Origin: Methylocapsa aurea
Lineage (GTDB): Bacteria; Pseudomonadota; Alphaproteobacteria; Rhizobiales; Beijerinckiaceae
Direction: 5' to 3'
Length of the DNA: 64,000 nt
Assembly: GCF_000746085.1 (NCBI RefSeq)
Contig: NZ_JQKO01000005.1
Span: 183,482 to 247,481 of the forward strand
A program made the position numbers and the translations under genes. Position 1 is the first letter of the stretch; every line of letters begins with the position of its first letter. Below the pieces are notes generated by a model. That model was given only the letters and a program-made list of their open reading frames with translations. It was not told the DNA's origin and made no database searches. Positions 1 to 9,442 of the stretch are shown here, piece by piece.

Positions 1-129
1 GTCACTATCGCGACAATTGAGCTTGAAATTGGCCCTGAAGACGCCGGCGCGGACGAAGAATCTTGGACTTTACTGTCTGGTGATATGTTCATGCGTTGCT
101 ATCGCCAATCGAAAAATGCCAAGCTATAG
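1..129 (+). CDS. 3' end of an unidentified gene (partial)
   Basis: Frame 1 is open from the first base to a TAG at 127-129 and gives 42 residues. The peptide is acidic (EIGPEDAGADEESW) and ends in a basic tail. It could be the C-terminus of a gene starting left of the window. I do not recognise it, and 42 codons without a stop are weak evidence in GC-rich DNA. Confidence 0.3.
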   Translation, partial: VTIATIELEIGPEDAGADEESWTLLSGDMFMRCYRQSKNAKL

Positions 130-234
130 CTTTGTTGTTGAATAGCTGGCGCATTGGGTTGAAAAGCTTACGTCACGGCAAGTACCGATCTCCACTATTC
201 TGGGGAGCGCCGCGGCTCTCGACGTGAGAGTTGT

Positions 235-250
235 TTGACAAGTCCTTGTC
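235..250 (+). promoter_or_regulatory. palindromic operator-like site upstream of ispH
   Basis: A perfect inverted repeat GACAAG-TC-CTTGTC (237-250) overlaps a consensus-like TTGACA (235-240), about 85 bases before the ispH start. A good -10 at normal spacing is not obvious (weak TACAAG or CAAGCT near 256-263). Such a placement would suit a repressor, but no regulator can be named. Confidence 0.3.
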
Positions 251-332
251 GCGGCTACAAGCTGGAATAGGAGTTGAGATAAGGTATCGCCTGCTTGTAA
301 GGGCTCATTTGGTTCGGCGCTAGGCAAATTTC

Positions 333-1265
333 ATGAAGGTAATCTTGGCTCAACCGCGCGGTTTCTGCGCCGGCGTCGTCCGCGCGATCGAAATCGTTGA
401 ACAGGCGCTCGAAAAATATGGCGCGCCGATTTATGTCCGGCATGAGATCGTCCACAATGGCTATGTCGTCGAGAGCCTCAAGGCAAAAGGCGCTCGATTC
501 GTCGAAACCCTGGCCGAGGTTCCTCATGGCGCCCGCACCATTTTCAGCGCGCATGGCGTCGCCCGCTCCGTCGAAGAGGAAGCCGCCGCCCTGGGCCTTC
601 CCGTGCTCGATGCGACCTGTCCGCTGGTCGCCAAGGTCCATAGCCAAGGCGAGCGTTACGTGCAACAAGGCCGGACGGTCGTTCTGATCGGCCACGCCGG
701 CCATCCGGAAATCGAAGGAACGATGGGGCGCATTCCAGGTCCGGTCTATCTGGTCCAATCCGAAGCCGACGTGGACAGACTTGGGCTTGCCTGCGACGCG
801 CCGCTGGCCTATGTGTCTCAGACGACGCTGAGCGTCGATGACACAAAATGCATCATCGCCGCTTTGAAACGCCGGTTTAGCGACATTGTCGGACCGGAAA
901 CCAAGGATATTTGTTACGCAACGCAGAATCGGCAGTCCGCCGTGCGTGAACTCAGCCGGCTTGTCGACGTTATTCTGGTCGTCGGCGCCAAGAACAGCTC
1001 GAATTCGAACCGGTTGCGCGAAATCGGCGCCGAAGCCAAGGTGCCGGCCTTTCTGATCGCCGACAGGTCGGAGCTCGACCTCGAGATCGTGCGGGGTGCC
1101 AAGGCCGTCGGCGTCACCGCGGGAGCCTCGGCGCCGGAAATTCTGGTCGAGGAGATCATCGAGGCCCTGCGCGGCCTTGGTCCGATCGAATTGTCGATGC
1201 TGCCGGGGGTTGAAGAGAATATCGAATTCAAGCTGCCGGCCGAGCTTGTCGATCGTCGCGTTTGA
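333..1265 (+). CDS. ispH: 4-hydroxy-3-methylbut-2-enyl diphosphate reductase (IspH)
   Basis: IspH performs the last step of the MEP pathway, reducing HMBPP to IPP and DMAPP with a [4Fe-4S] cluster in the cytoplasm. The 310-residue protein has the usual family length. The three cluster cysteines are visible at C12 (FCAGV), C96 (ATCPL) and C194 (ICYAT), and the catalytic glutamate lies in HPEIEGT near residue 126. The ATG at 333 starts directly at the conserved [15 protein letters not shown]. Its position before hpnH, opposite the other hopanoid genes, suggests it supplies C5 units for squalene and hopanoids. The Shine-Dalgarno sequence is weak (AGGCAAATTTC). Confidence 0.95.
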   Translation: MKVILAQPRGFCAGVVRAIEIVEQALEKYGAPIYVRHEIVHNGYVVESLKAKGARFVETLAEVPHGARTIFSAHGVARSVEEEAAALGLPVLDATCPLVAKVHSQGERYVQQGRTVVLIGHAGHPEIEGTMGRIPGPVYLVQSEADVDRLGLACDAPLAYVSQTTLSVDDTKCIIAALKRRFSDIVGPETKDICYATQNRQSAVRELSRLVDVILVVGAKNSSNSNRLREIGAEAKVPAFLIADRSELDLEIVRGAKAVGVTAGASAPEILVEEIIEALRGLGPIELSMLPGVEENIEFKLPAELVDRRV

Positions 1266-1412
1266 CGCCCCGCGCTTGCCCGGCGGCTTTGCGACCAAGA
1301 AAAATGCAACATACAAAACGTTAGTCTAGACAGCGCTGGAGCATGTCTTCAAGGCGTCGCGGCCTTTTAGGGATTTGCTCCAGCCAACAGCGTCAACCTC
1401 GGGGGTCAGGCA

Positions 1413-2561
1413 TTGGGAATACCGCTTCTTCAAATGGCTCAGATCGGGGCCTATGTGGTCCGACAGCGCCTGGCCGGGCGCCGGCGCTTTCCGCTCGTCC
1501 TCATGCTCGAGCCCCTATTCCGCTGCAATCTCGCCTGCGCGGGCTGCGGCAAGATCGATTATCCCGATGCAATCCTCAATCAGCGCCTCCCCCTCGCCGA
1601 TTGCCTCGCCGCGATCGATGAATGCGGCGCGCCCGTCGTCGTGATCGCCGGCGGCGAGCCTTTGCTGCACAAGGATCTGCCGGAAGTCGTCGAGGGCGCC
1701 ATCGCGCGCGGGAAATTCGTCACGGTCTGCACCAACGCCTTGCTGCTGGAAAAGAATCTCCATCGCTATAAGCCGAGCCGCTATTTCAATTGGTCGATCC
1801 ATCTCGATGGCGATCAGGCGATGCACGACGATGCGGTCTGCCAGACCGGCGTCTTCGATCGCGCCGTCAATGCTCTGAAGCTCGCCAAACAGCGCGGATT
1901 TCGCGTCACCATCAATTGCACTTTGTTCAACAACGCCGAGCCTGCCCGGGTCGCAGCTTTTTTCGATGCGGCGTCGACCCTCGGCATCGAAGGGATCACC
2001 GTTTCGCCGGGCTATGCCTATGAGCGCGCGCCCGATCAGCAGCATTTTCTCAATCGCGAGAAAACCAAGAACTTGTTCCGGCAAATCTTTGCGCTGGGCA
2101 AGGGCGGCAAGGCCTGGCCCTTTTTCCAATCGACGCTCTTCCTCGACTTCCTCGCCGGCAACCGAACTTATCATTGCACGCCTTGGGGCAATCCGACGCG
2201 CACGATTTTCGGCTGGCAACGCCCCTGCTATCTCCTCGGCGAAGGATATGCGGCGTCTTTCAAGGAATTGATGGAAGAAACCGACTGGGACGCCTATGGG
2301 ACGGGCAATTACGAAAAATGCGCCGACTGCATGGTTCACTGCGGCTTCGAGGCGACCGCCGTCGAGGACGCGTTCAGCCATCCGCTGCAGGCGCTTGGCG
2401 TGGCCTTGCGGGGCATTCGCACGCAAGGTCCGATGGCGCCGGACATTCCGCTAGACCTGCAAAGGCCCGCCGATTACGTCTTCAGCCGGCATGTCGAGCA
2501 TAAGCTCGCGGAAATCGGTGAAGCCGAGGGCCCCCGCAAGCAGCTTTCGGCCGCGGAATAG
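1413..2561 (+). CDS. hpnH: adenosyl-hopene transferase HpnH (radical SAM)
   Basis: HpnH is a radical SAM enzyme that adds a 5'-deoxyadenosyl group to diploptene, giving adenosylhopane, the first step to C35 extended hopanoids. The 382-residue protein carries the CNLACAGC motif (CxxxCxxC, C38/C42/C45) inside the family signature LEPLFRCNLACAGCGK, and a C-terminal Cys-rich stretch (CADCMVHC). The start is TTG at 1413, which gives the usual MGIPLLQMAQIGAYV N-terminus; an ATG at 1434 (MAQIGAY) is the alternative. It follows ispH after 147 bases. Its last 111 bases overlap, in antisense, the end of hpnG. Confidence 0.95.
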   Translation: MGIPLLQMAQIGAYVVRQRLAGRRRFPLVLMLEPLFRCNLACAGCGKIDYPDAILNQRLPLADCLAAIDECGAPVVVIAGGEPLLHKDLPEVVEGAIARGKFVTVCTNALLLEKNLHRYKPSRYFNWSIHLDGDQAMHDDAVCQTGVFDRAVNALKLAKQRGFRVTINCTLFNNAEPARVAAFFDAASTLGIEGITVSPGYAYERAPDQQHFLNREKTKNLFRQIFALGKGGKAWPFFQSTLFLDFLAGNRTYHCTPWGNPTRTIFGWQRPCYLLGEGYAASFKELMEETDWDAYGTGNYEKCADCMVHCGFEATAVEDAFSHPLQALGVALRGIRTQGPMAPDIPLDLQRPADYVFSRHVEHKLAEIGEAEGPRKQLSAAE

Positions 2562-3176
2562 GGCTTCGAAAGCCGCCCGCGCATCGAGCGCCGTCTGAAA
2601 GAGCTGAGGGACTTGGCGCGGATCGCGTAGGAGCGAGCGCGCCACTGCCCCCAGGGCGAGAGTTCCATCCGACTGCATGCCGACCAGAGCGGCATGCGGC
2701 AACCGCCGTTCGGCGGGGTCGGCAACGACGCGGAGCGCCGCGAAGGGAAGCTGATAGGCGGCGGCGACGCGCGCGGCGATATGCGACTCCATATCGGCGA
2801 CGAAGGCGCCCGTCTTGACATGCAAAGCGCGCTTGGCGGCATGGTCGATCACCGGCGAATCGACGCCGGCCATGTCGACGATCGGCGCGCCGCCGAGCGC
2901 CGCCGAAAGCCGCCGCGACCAAGCCGGATCGCCGTAATAACGCTCCCCGTCAGCCGCGATGATCGAGCGCGCTACAAGGGAGGATCCCGGAATGAGGCCC
3001 GGCGCAAGTCCGCCCGCCACGCCAAAACTGATAATGGCCGATGCGTTGTTCGCCGCTGCCTTCTCGAGCGCGCGCGCCAGAGTCGCGCCATCGCCGCCGC
3101 CCGACAGAACGAGGACTCGCGGCCCGGCCGCAAGTTTGGCTTCCGCCCGCAGGCCGGTGACGGCGATCACCGGCAT
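2451..3176 (-). CDS. hpnG: hopanoid-associated phosphorylase HpnG (nucleosidase)
   Basis: HpnG belongs to the purine nucleoside phosphorylase/MTA nucleosidase superfamily and removes adenine from adenosylhopane to yield ribosylhopane. The 241-residue protein begins MPVIAVTGL, has the glycine-rich LSGGGDG segment, the SFGVAGGL nucleoside-binding segment and the late ADMESHIAARVA motif typical of nucleosidases. The ATG at 3176 lies 5 bases after the shc stop, so the genes are coupled; a longer frame reading into shc has no support. It runs toward hpnH and the two coding regions overlap by 111 bases. Confidence 0.9.
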   Translation of the reverse strand: MPVIAVTGLRAEAKLAAGPRVLVLSGGGDGATLARALEKAAANNASAIISFGVAGGLAPGLIPGSSLVARSIIAADGERYYGDPAWSRRLSAALGGAPIVDMAGVDSPVIDHAAKRALHVKTGAFVADMESHIAARVAAAYQLPFAALRVVADPAERRLPHAALVGMQSDGTLALGAVARSLLRDPRQVPQLFQTALDARAAFEALFRGRKLLAGALGFTDFRELMLDMPAEDVIGGPLQV

Positions 3177-3181
3177 GCCGG

Positions 3182-5203
3182 CTATATCCCGAATTGCGTC
3201 GAAGGCTGATTGCCGCGCTTCAGATTGCGGTAGCGCGCCATCGCCCAAAGCGGGAAGAACTTTGAATAGCCATGATAGCGCAAATAAAAGACCCGTGGAA
3301 AGCCTGTCGCGGTAAATCGCTCTTCTTTCCAAAACCCGTCTCCCGCTTGCGCGCGCGCAAGATAGCGCATGCCCGCCGCAATCGCTGGATCGTCAACGAT
3401 GCCGGCCGCCATCAGTCCAAGCAATGCCCATGCCGTCTGCGAGGCGGTGCTCGGGGCCGGGCGATAGCCCGCGTAATCCATCGCGTAGCTTTCACCGCCT
3501 TCGCCCCAGCCGCCATCCACGTTCTGGATGCTTTTCAACCAGGCGACAGCTTTTTGCACCGTTTGCCTGCCTGGGTCCAGCCTAATAGCGTTGAAAGCGC
3601 AAAGGACCGACCATGTCCCATAGATGTAATTCATCCCCCAACGGCCGAACCAGCTGCCGTCCTTTTCCTGAACCTTGACGAGATAGCCGACGGCGCGCGC
3701 GAGGGCGGGATTGCGATCCGGCGTCTCGCCAAACTGGCCCAGCATGGAGATGCAGCGCGCAGTGACGTCCGCTGTCGGCGGATCGAGCAGAGCGCCGTGA
3801 TCGGCGAAGGGAATCGCGTTTAGATATTCCCGGTCATTGTCGGAATCGAAGGCGCCCCAACCGCCATTGGCGCTCTGCAGGCCTTCGATCCACTCGCGCG
3901 CCCGAGCGATCGCCTCTTTGTAAGTCACATCATTGTGATCACGGTCGGACGCCGCCGGCCATCCGCCGGCCGCGCGGTCCATCGCCATGGCGACGACAGC
4001 CGTATCGTCGAGATCGGGATAATAGGCGTTGGCATATTGAAACGCCCATCCGCCGGGACGGACGTCGGGCTTCTGCGCCGCCCAATCGCCGGCGACGTCC
4101 GTGACCTGCAACGGGACAAGCCAGTCGAGCGCGGCCCGCAGGCGCGGCGCGACCTCGTCGCCGCCCGCCTCCATCAACGCGTGACAGGCCAATGCCGTGT
4201 CCCACACCGGCGAGACGCAAGGCTGGCAATAGGCCTCGTCTTCCTTGATGACCAGAAGCCTGTCGATCGCGGCCAGAATCTGGACCATCCTAGGGTCCGA
4301 TCTTGGAGCGCCCAGCGAATCGAACATCATCGCCGAATAGGCCATCGCCGGATAGATCGCGCCGAGCCCATCCTCGCCGTTCAATCGTTCGGTCACGAAG
4401 GCGACCGCCTTGTCGATTGCGCTTCGGCGCCAGGATGTCGGAAAATAGGGCTCGGTCCAGCGCAGAAGCTGGTCGATCCCGGCGAAAAGAGCGGTCCAGG
4501 GAAATTTCTGATGCGGCGCGCCCGGCCAATGGCGGACCTCCTCCAGCGGCGCGACGAAAAGCTCGTCGATCGCGATCTTGCGCGGATTGCGCGCCTTCGG
4601 CTTCAAGGCGTGCACGACCATCAAGGGCGCGAGCACGGTGCGCCCCCAATAGGAAATCTTGGTCAGATGGAAGGGAAACCAGCGCGGCAGATGCATGATT
4701 TCGACTGGCATGACCGGGACGCCGCGCCAGGGCAGCGCGCCATAAAGCGCCAGCAAGGACCGGGTGAAGACATTTGTCGAGGCGGCCCCGCCATGCGCCA
4801 GAATCGCCTCCCGCGCGCGCCGCATATGCGGCGCCTCGGGCGAATCGCCGATCATTTTTAGGGCGAAATAGGCCTTCACGCTGCTGCTGATATTGAACGC
4901 GCCCTCGGCGAAGAGCGGCCAGCCGCCATGCCCCGCTTGCCGGCGCCGCAGATAGGCGCCGATCCTGGCTTCGAGCTCGTCCGGGATCGGCTCGGCCAAA
5001 AAATGCCGGAAAAGGATATACTCGGCCGGGATCGAGACATCGGCCTCCAATTCGAAGACGAAATGCCCATCCGGCCGTTGCTCGGCGAGAAGCGCCGCGC
5101 GCGCGCGGGCGAGCGCCGTTTCGATCTCCGCGAGCGAGGGTTCCAGCGCGGCGGACGCCTCCGCTGCGCTCACGTCGCCCACCATAGCAAACCGATCCGC
5201 CAC
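3182..5203 (-). CDS. shc: squalene-hopene cyclase (Shc/HpnF)
   Basis: This is the central hopanoid enzyme, a monotopic inner-membrane class II triterpene cyclase that converts squalene to hopene and diplopterol. The 673-residue length is typical. The catalytic acid motif DLDD (DxDD) is at about residues 397-400, and QW-type repeats are plain (QSANGGWGAFD, QEKDGSWFGRWG, QNVDGGWGE). The first codon is GTG at 5203; an ATG at 5185 (MVGDVSAAE) is possible. The gene lies 34 bases after hpnE and 5 before hpnG, as part of the leftward operon. Confidence 0.96.
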   Translation of the reverse strand: MADRFAMVGDVSAAEASAALEPSLAEIETALARARAALLAEQRPDGHFVFELEADVSIPAEYILFRHFLAEPIPDELEARIGAYLRRRQAGHGGWPLFAEGAFNISSSVKAYFALKMIGDSPEAPHMRRAREAILAHGGAASTNVFTRSLLALYGALPWRGVPVMPVEIMHLPRWFPFHLTKISYWGRTVLAPLMVVHALKPKARNPRKIAIDELFVAPLEEVRHWPGAPHQKFPWTALFAGIDQLLRWTEPYFPTSWRRSAIDKAVAFVTERLNGEDGLGAIYPAMAYSAMMFDSLGAPRSDPRMVQILAAIDRLLVIKEDEAYCQPCVSPVWDTALACHALMEAGGDEVAPRLRAALDWLVPLQVTDVAGDWAAQKPDVRPGGWAFQYANAYYPDLDDTAVVAMAMDRAAGGWPAASDRDHNDVTYKEAIARAREWIEGLQSANGGWGAFDSDNDREYLNAIPFADHGALLDPPTADVTARCISMLGQFGETPDRNPALARAVGYLVKVQEKDGSWFGRWGMNYIYGTWSVLCAFNAIRLDPGRQTVQKAVAWLKSIQNVDGGWGEGGESYAMDYAGYRPAPSTASQTAWALLGLMAAGIVDDPAIAAGMRYLARAQAGDGFWKEERFTATGFPRVFYLRYHGYSKFFPLWAMARYRNLKRGNQPSTQFGI

Positions 5204-5237
5204 AGCCGCCCCGCCTCTTCGTTCAGTGCGTGAATAT

Positions 5238-6485
5238 TCATTTCATTTGCATGATCGCGTCAGCCGCGCGATTGCCGGAGCGAATCGCGCCTTCGATCGT
5301 CGCCGGCAGGCCGGTCGCCGTCCAATCGCCGGCAAGCGCGAGATTGGCATAGGCGGTTCGCGCGCCAGGGCGGCGCGCGTTTTCTTCCGGCGTCGCGGCG
5401 AATGTCGCCCGTTTCTCCTTGATGATTTGCCACGGAGGCAGCGGCTTTTCAAGCTGCGTCGCCTCCGCGACCTCCGCCCAGATCGTCGCGGCGAGCTCTT
5501 CGCGCGCGACATCGAGAAGCCGGTCGGCGCCGCTGATCGTGACCGAGAGGCGATCTTCGAAGGAAAACACCCATTCGATCGTCCCGTTCACGACGCCGAG
5601 AATGGCGGGGACATCCTTTGGCGGCGCGATCTTGAAATGGGCGTTCACGATGGCCCGGAAGGATTGCGGCGCCTGCAGGTTCGGCGCGAGATCCTGCGCG
5701 ACCGGCGCCGGCGCCGCGAGAACGACTTTGTCCGCTGCGCCGAGCGCCGCCCGCGCATCGCCAAAGTCCAGCCCGGCGATGCGATTTCCAGAAAACTCGA
5801 ATCCGCGCAGCCGATGATCGAGACGAATGTCCGCGCCGATTCGCGTGAGATGGGCGATGGCCGGCTCGATGAAGGCCGCTGAGAGGCCATGCGCGACGAG
5901 CGGACGGCAAGCCCCGCCGCCCTTCGCCAAGGTTTCCCGCACGATGGCCGCCGCGAGATGGGAGGAGCCCTCGCTTGGCTCGATGTTCAGCGCGGCGAGC
6001 AGAAACGGGCGCCACAGCCGCTCGTAAAGCGCGCCCTCGCAAGCCATCACCGCGCCGATGGGCCGGTCCTTTCCGGGCAGAAGCAAAGCGAGCAGCGCCA
6101 GATAATCGCGCCAGTTCGCGCCGGGCGGCCCCCTGCCCTCGACAAAGATCCACCACGGAATCGGTCCGGCGTTCGGGCGCACCCGCCAGCGCTCTTTAGT
6201 GGCGAGATCGACAAAGGAAAAATCGGCCTGCGCCGGACCGGACAACCTATCGGCGCCTCCGATCGTAGCGAGGAAATCCAGCGCGGCGCGATTGCCCGAC
6301 AGAAGCAAGTGATTGCCATTGTCGATCACCATGCCGAGCGTCGCATCGAAATAGGACCGGCAGCGCCCGCCCGCCTGACGCGCCGCCTCATACAGCACGA
6401 TTTCGCAAGGCTCCCCGGCAAGCCTCACCGCCGCGGCGAGCCCCGCGAGGCCCGCCCCTATAATATGAACGACAGGCTTTGCCAT
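5238..6485 (-). CDS. hpnE: hydroxysqualene dehydroxylase HpnE (FAD-dependent)
   Basis: HpnE is a flavoprotein of the phytoene desaturase/amine oxidase superfamily that reduces hydroxysqualene to squalene after HpnC and HpnD. The 415-residue protein starts with an FAD-binding Rossmann motif (HIIGAGLAGLAAA, residues 7-19), followed by the E and GGR(C) segment (YEAARQAGGRC), and ends with a second FAD-contact region (LALAGDWTATGLPATIEGA). Its ATG shares a base with the hpnD stop (TGATG), showing tight coupling. Confidence 0.93.
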   Translation of the reverse strand: MAKPVVHIIGAGLAGLAAAVRLAGEPCEIVLYEAARQAGGRCRSYFDATLGMVIDNGNHLLLSGNRAALDFLATIGGADRLSGPAQADFSFVDLATKERWRVRPNAGPIPWWIFVEGRGPPGANWRDYLALLALLLPGKDRPIGAVMACEGALYERLWRPFLLAALNIEPSEGSSHLAAAIVRETLAKGGGACRPLVAHGLSAAFIEPAIAHLTRIGADIRLDHRLRGFEFSGNRIAGLDFGDARAALGAADKVVLAAPAPVAQDLAPNLQAPQSFRAIVNAHFKIAPPKDVPAILGVVNGTIEWVFSFEDRLSVTISGADRLLDVAREELAATIWAEVAEATQLEKPLPPWQIIKEKRATFAATPEENARRPGARTAYANLALAGDWTATGLPATIEGAIRSGNRAADAIMQMK

Positions 6486-7330
6486 CAAATGAGGCCGTAG
6501 CGCAGGACCGCCAGCAGGACGCGCCGTTTCGATGTGCGGATTCTTGCGCGCGGCGGGGCGAACCGGGTTTCGCTCAAATCGGCGAGAATAGGCTGATAGA
6601 CCTCCGCCATGATCCGAGGCGCCCGCACGCTTTGGCGCGGACAGCGCGCCATGATCGCCCGCGCCTCGTCGAAATGATATTGCGCGCGCGCGATGACCGG
6701 AGCGCAGGCTGCGCCAAGCGCGGGATGCGCCAGAACCGCTTGCGGATCGGTCTCGAAAATTCCTGCGTCGATCAGGGCCTCGCGCGGCAGATAGAGCCGC
6801 CCAATCGCGGCGTCCTCATCGAGATCGCGCAAAATATTGGTGAGCTGGAAAGCGCGGCCCAGATGATGGGCAAGGCCGGGACCCTCCTGCGGCGGAACCC
6901 CGAAGATGCGCACCGAAAGGCGCCCCACCGCGCTGGCGACGCGGTCGCAATAAAGGTCGAGGCGCACCCAATCGGGCGCCTGAATATCGGCCTCGACATC
7001 CATCTCCATGCCGTCGATGATGGCGATGAAATCCTCGCGCCGCAGGTCAAAGCTCTCGATCGCCGTCAGGATGCCGCGCAGGCGCGCAGGCGGCGCATCG
7101 CCGGCGTAAAGGGCGTCAATATCGCTGCGCCATTTGGCCAAGGCCGCGAGGCGCTCCGGACGCGGGCCGCCTTCGTCGGCGATATCGTCGACGAAGCGGC
7201 AGAACGAATAGATTTCGAACATCGCCTCCCGGCGCGGGCGGGGCAGAATGCGCATCGCCGCGTAGAACGAACTGCCGCGCGAATGGGCGGCGGCATCGGC
7301 GTCGACCGACTCCGAGGCGGCGCCGTTCAT
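6485..7330 (-). CDS. hpnD: presqualene diphosphate synthase HpnD
   Basis: HpnD condenses two farnesyl diphosphates to presqualene diphosphate, the entry to the three-enzyme squalene route. The 281-residue protein shows the first Asp-rich motif FVDDIADE (D48, D49, D52) and the second as RDLDEDAAIGRLYLP, both typical of squalene/phytoene synthases. The ATG at 7330 overlaps the hpnC stop by four bases (ATGA); a longer frame upstream is only the shadow of hpnC. Confidence 0.93.
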   Translation of the reverse strand: MNGAASESVDADAAAHSRGSSFYAAMRILPRPRREAMFEIYSFCRFVDDIADEGGPRPERLAALAKWRSDIDALYAGDAPPARLRGILTAIESFDLRREDFIAIIDGMEMDVEADIQAPDWVRLDLYCDRVASAVGRLSVRIFGVPPQEGPGLAHHLGRAFQLTNILRDLDEDAAIGRLYLPREALIDAGIFETDPQAVLAHPALGAACAPVIARAQYHFDEARAIMARCPRQSVRAPRIMAEVYQPILADLSETRFAPPRARIRTSKRRVLLAVLRYGLI

Positions 7331-8199
7331 GCGCCACCGACCGGCGTCGGCGCCGGCTGACGCGCAAAACCCGCGAGGCAGGACAAGATCCCGGCGCAGG
7401 AATAGGCGATGAAGCCGGGCTTGCTCAGATGCACCTTCTCGCTCAAGGGATCGCGCTCGAGCAGAAGCGCATTGAGTTTTTGCGCGAGCCGGGCGATTGC
7501 CGCCGTCTCGAGACGCAGGCGAAAATCCTGAACCAGAGGCGGCAGTCCAGCCCCCATGTCGACCAAGGCTGCGTTCCTCATCGCCAGATCCTTGAGCGCG
7601 GCGCGCAAGGCCGGCGAAGCTCTTTGCGCCCCGAGCGCATCGACATCGGCGCCATGCGCGGCGAGGGTCTCTTGCGGAACATAAACGCGATCGAGATTGC
7701 GGTAGTCGGCGGCGCAATCTTGCAGATGGTTAATGACCTGCAGCGCCGAACACAAAGCGTCCGATGCGGGCCAAGTCGCCTCGCTCTCGCCATGCACGTC
7801 GAGAACGAAACGTCCGACCGGCGCCGCCGAATAGGCGCAATAATCCATCAGTTCGGCCCAGGTCGCATAGCGGCTCTTGACCGCGTCCATCCTGAACGCG
7901 CGCAAGAGATCCAGCGCGTGGCGCGGCGAAAGCTTTTTGGCCTCGAGAACAGCGCGCAGAGGCTTGGCCGCCTCGATCCGATCGCTGCGCCCCAGCAGCG
8001 TCGCCTCGAATGCGTCGAGGCCGGCCAGCTTTTCGTCGGGAGAAAGCGATCTATTGTCGACGACATCGTCGGCCCCGCGGGCGAAGCGGTAATAGGCGAG
8101 GATCGCGGCGCGATATTTCGGCGCGATGAGCCTTGAGGCGACGGGGAAGTTTTCTTGCGTATGCGTCTTCGAGGGTTCGATCGTCGCCACAGCGCTCAT
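7327..8199 (-). CDS. hpnC: hydroxysqualene synthase HpnC
   Basis: HpnC converts presqualene diphosphate to hydroxysqualene. The 290-residue protein belongs to the trans-isoprenyl diphosphate synthase fold: ENFPVAS near the start, first Asp motif GADDVVDN (D44, D45, D48), and a variant second motif DCAADYRNLDRVYVP. The ATG at 8199 overlaps the hpnA stop by four bases. The HpnC/HpnD/HpnE trio in this order is the standard bacterial squalene module. Confidence 0.92.
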   Translation of the reverse strand: MSAVATIEPSKTHTQENFPVASRLIAPKYRAAILAYYRFARGADDVVDNRSLSPDEKLAGLDAFEATLLGRSDRIEAAKPLRAVLEAKKLSPRHALDLLRAFRMDAVKSRYATWAELMDYCAYSAAPVGRFVLDVHGESEATWPASDALCSALQVINHLQDCAADYRNLDRVYVPQETLAAHGADVDALGAQRASPALRAALKDLAMRNAALVDMGAGLPPLVQDFRLRLETAAIARLAQKLNALLLERDPLSEKVHLSKPGFIAYSCAGILSCLAGFARQPAPTPVGGA

Positions 8200-9194
8200 C
8201 GCACATATCCGTTTTGCCGGAACCACGCCAAAGCTTCGGCGAGCGCCTCGAGATAGGGCCTCGCCTTGTAGCCGAGGTCGCGTTCGGCCTTGGCGGATGA
8301 AAAGAACATGTGATGTTTTGACATCCGCAATCCATCGATGGTCACGAAAGGCTCGCGCCCGGTGACATGGGCGCTCGCCTCGGCCGCGAAAGCCAGGGGA
8401 TAGACCAGCCGGCGCGGAATCCGAAATCGCGGCGGTTTGCGGCCGGTGAGCCTGGCGATGTCGCCAAGCATGGCGGCAAGCGGGGCGTCCTGACCGCCAA
8501 GAATATAATGCTCGCCGATCTTGCCGCGCCACAGCGCCGCGAGATGGCCGCTGGCGACATCGTCGACATGCACGAGATTGAGGCCGGTATCGACAAAACC
8601 GGGGACGCGGCCCAATGCCGCCTCGACGATGATCCGCCCGGTCGGCGTCGGCTTGATGTCGCGCGGACCGATCGGCGTTGACGGATGGACGATGACGGCG
8701 GGCAAACCCTCGCGCGCGATCATTGTTTCCACAACCCTTTCGGCGACAACCTTACTTTTCTTATAGGCGCCGATCGCCTCCGATTCGTCAAGGCGCGCGG
8801 TCTCGTCGGAGGCCCCGCCATCGGCGGCGCAGGCGATGGTCGCGACGCTGCTCGTATAAACGATGCGCTCGACCCCCGCCTTAAGGGCGGCTTGCATGAG
8901 GTTTAGCGTTCCATCGCGATTGGTCCGCATGATCTCGCGCGGATCGCGGGCCCAGAGCCGATAGTCGGCGGCGACATGGAGCAGATAGCGCGCGCCGTCC
9001 ATCGCCCGCGCGATGGACGCAGGCTCGCACATGTCGCCCTCGGCGACTTCAACATCGAGATTGGCGAGATTGGCTCGATTGCTGGCCGGACGCAGCAGCG
9101 CTCGCACGCGATAGCCGGACTGGACCAGGGCATGCGCCACGGCGGAGCCGACGAAGCCCGAGGCTCCCGTGACCAGAACCATGTCGCCCGCCAC
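8196..9194 (-). CDS. hpnA: hopanoid-associated sugar epimerase HpnA
   Basis: This is an NAD(P)-dependent extended short-chain dehydrogenase of the sugar epimerase type, often found in hopanoid operons. Its exact substrate in side-chain synthesis is not settled. The 332-residue protein has the GxxGxxG nucleotide motif (VTGASGFVGSAV, G10/G13/G16), a TSS segment and the catalytic YKKSK. The start is GTG at 9194, preceded by AGAGG at 9 bases; an ATG at 9182 (MVLVTG) is the alternative. It is the first gene of the leftward hpnA-C-D-E-shc-hpnG operon, so the promoter should lie in 9195-9442, which it shares divergently with the aminotransferase gene. Confidence 0.9.
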   Translation of the reverse strand: MAGDMVLVTGASGFVGSAVAHALVQSGYRVRALLRPASNRANLANLDVEVAEGDMCEPASIARAMDGARYLLHVAADYRLWARDPREIMRTNRDGTLNLMQAALKAGVERIVYTSSVATIACAADGGASDETARLDESEAIGAYKKSKVVAERVVETMIAREGLPAVIVHPSTPIGPRDIKPTPTGRIIVEAALGRVPGFVDTGLNLVHVDDVASGHLAALWRGKIGEHYILGGQDAPLAAMLGDIARLTGRKPPRFRIPRRLVYPLAFAAEASAHVTGREPFVTIDGLRMSKHHMFFSSAKAERDLGYKARPYLEALAEALAWFRQNGYVR

Positions 9195-9442
9195 TTCGCC
9201 GCGCCTCTCTAAAGGAATCCCAAAACCGCTTTACACCAGTATGCGGATGGGGAATATCACCTCTCCCGCCGTTTCAGCAACCAGCCGTGGGCAGATTTGG
9301 CCGTCTGGCCGCCGATCGCGCTAAAGTGCCTGGATCGGCAAGCGCGCCTGCGATATGCCCGTTGGCGCCGCCGGCCGCGCGACCGCCCTCGGCCTTCGCC
9401 GCGCCGCCAACGCCCGTTTAGAAAATCGAACCCGAGGCCACT

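Noticed and set aside
255..1316. Minus-strand frame of 353 codons opposite ispH
   Set aside because: It is the antisense shadow of ispH, rich in Arg and Gly with no family pattern.
3272..6500. Several plus-strand frames of 180-310 codons over shc and hpnE
   Set aside because: They mirror the codon bias of the leftward hopanoid genes, which are certain by motif.
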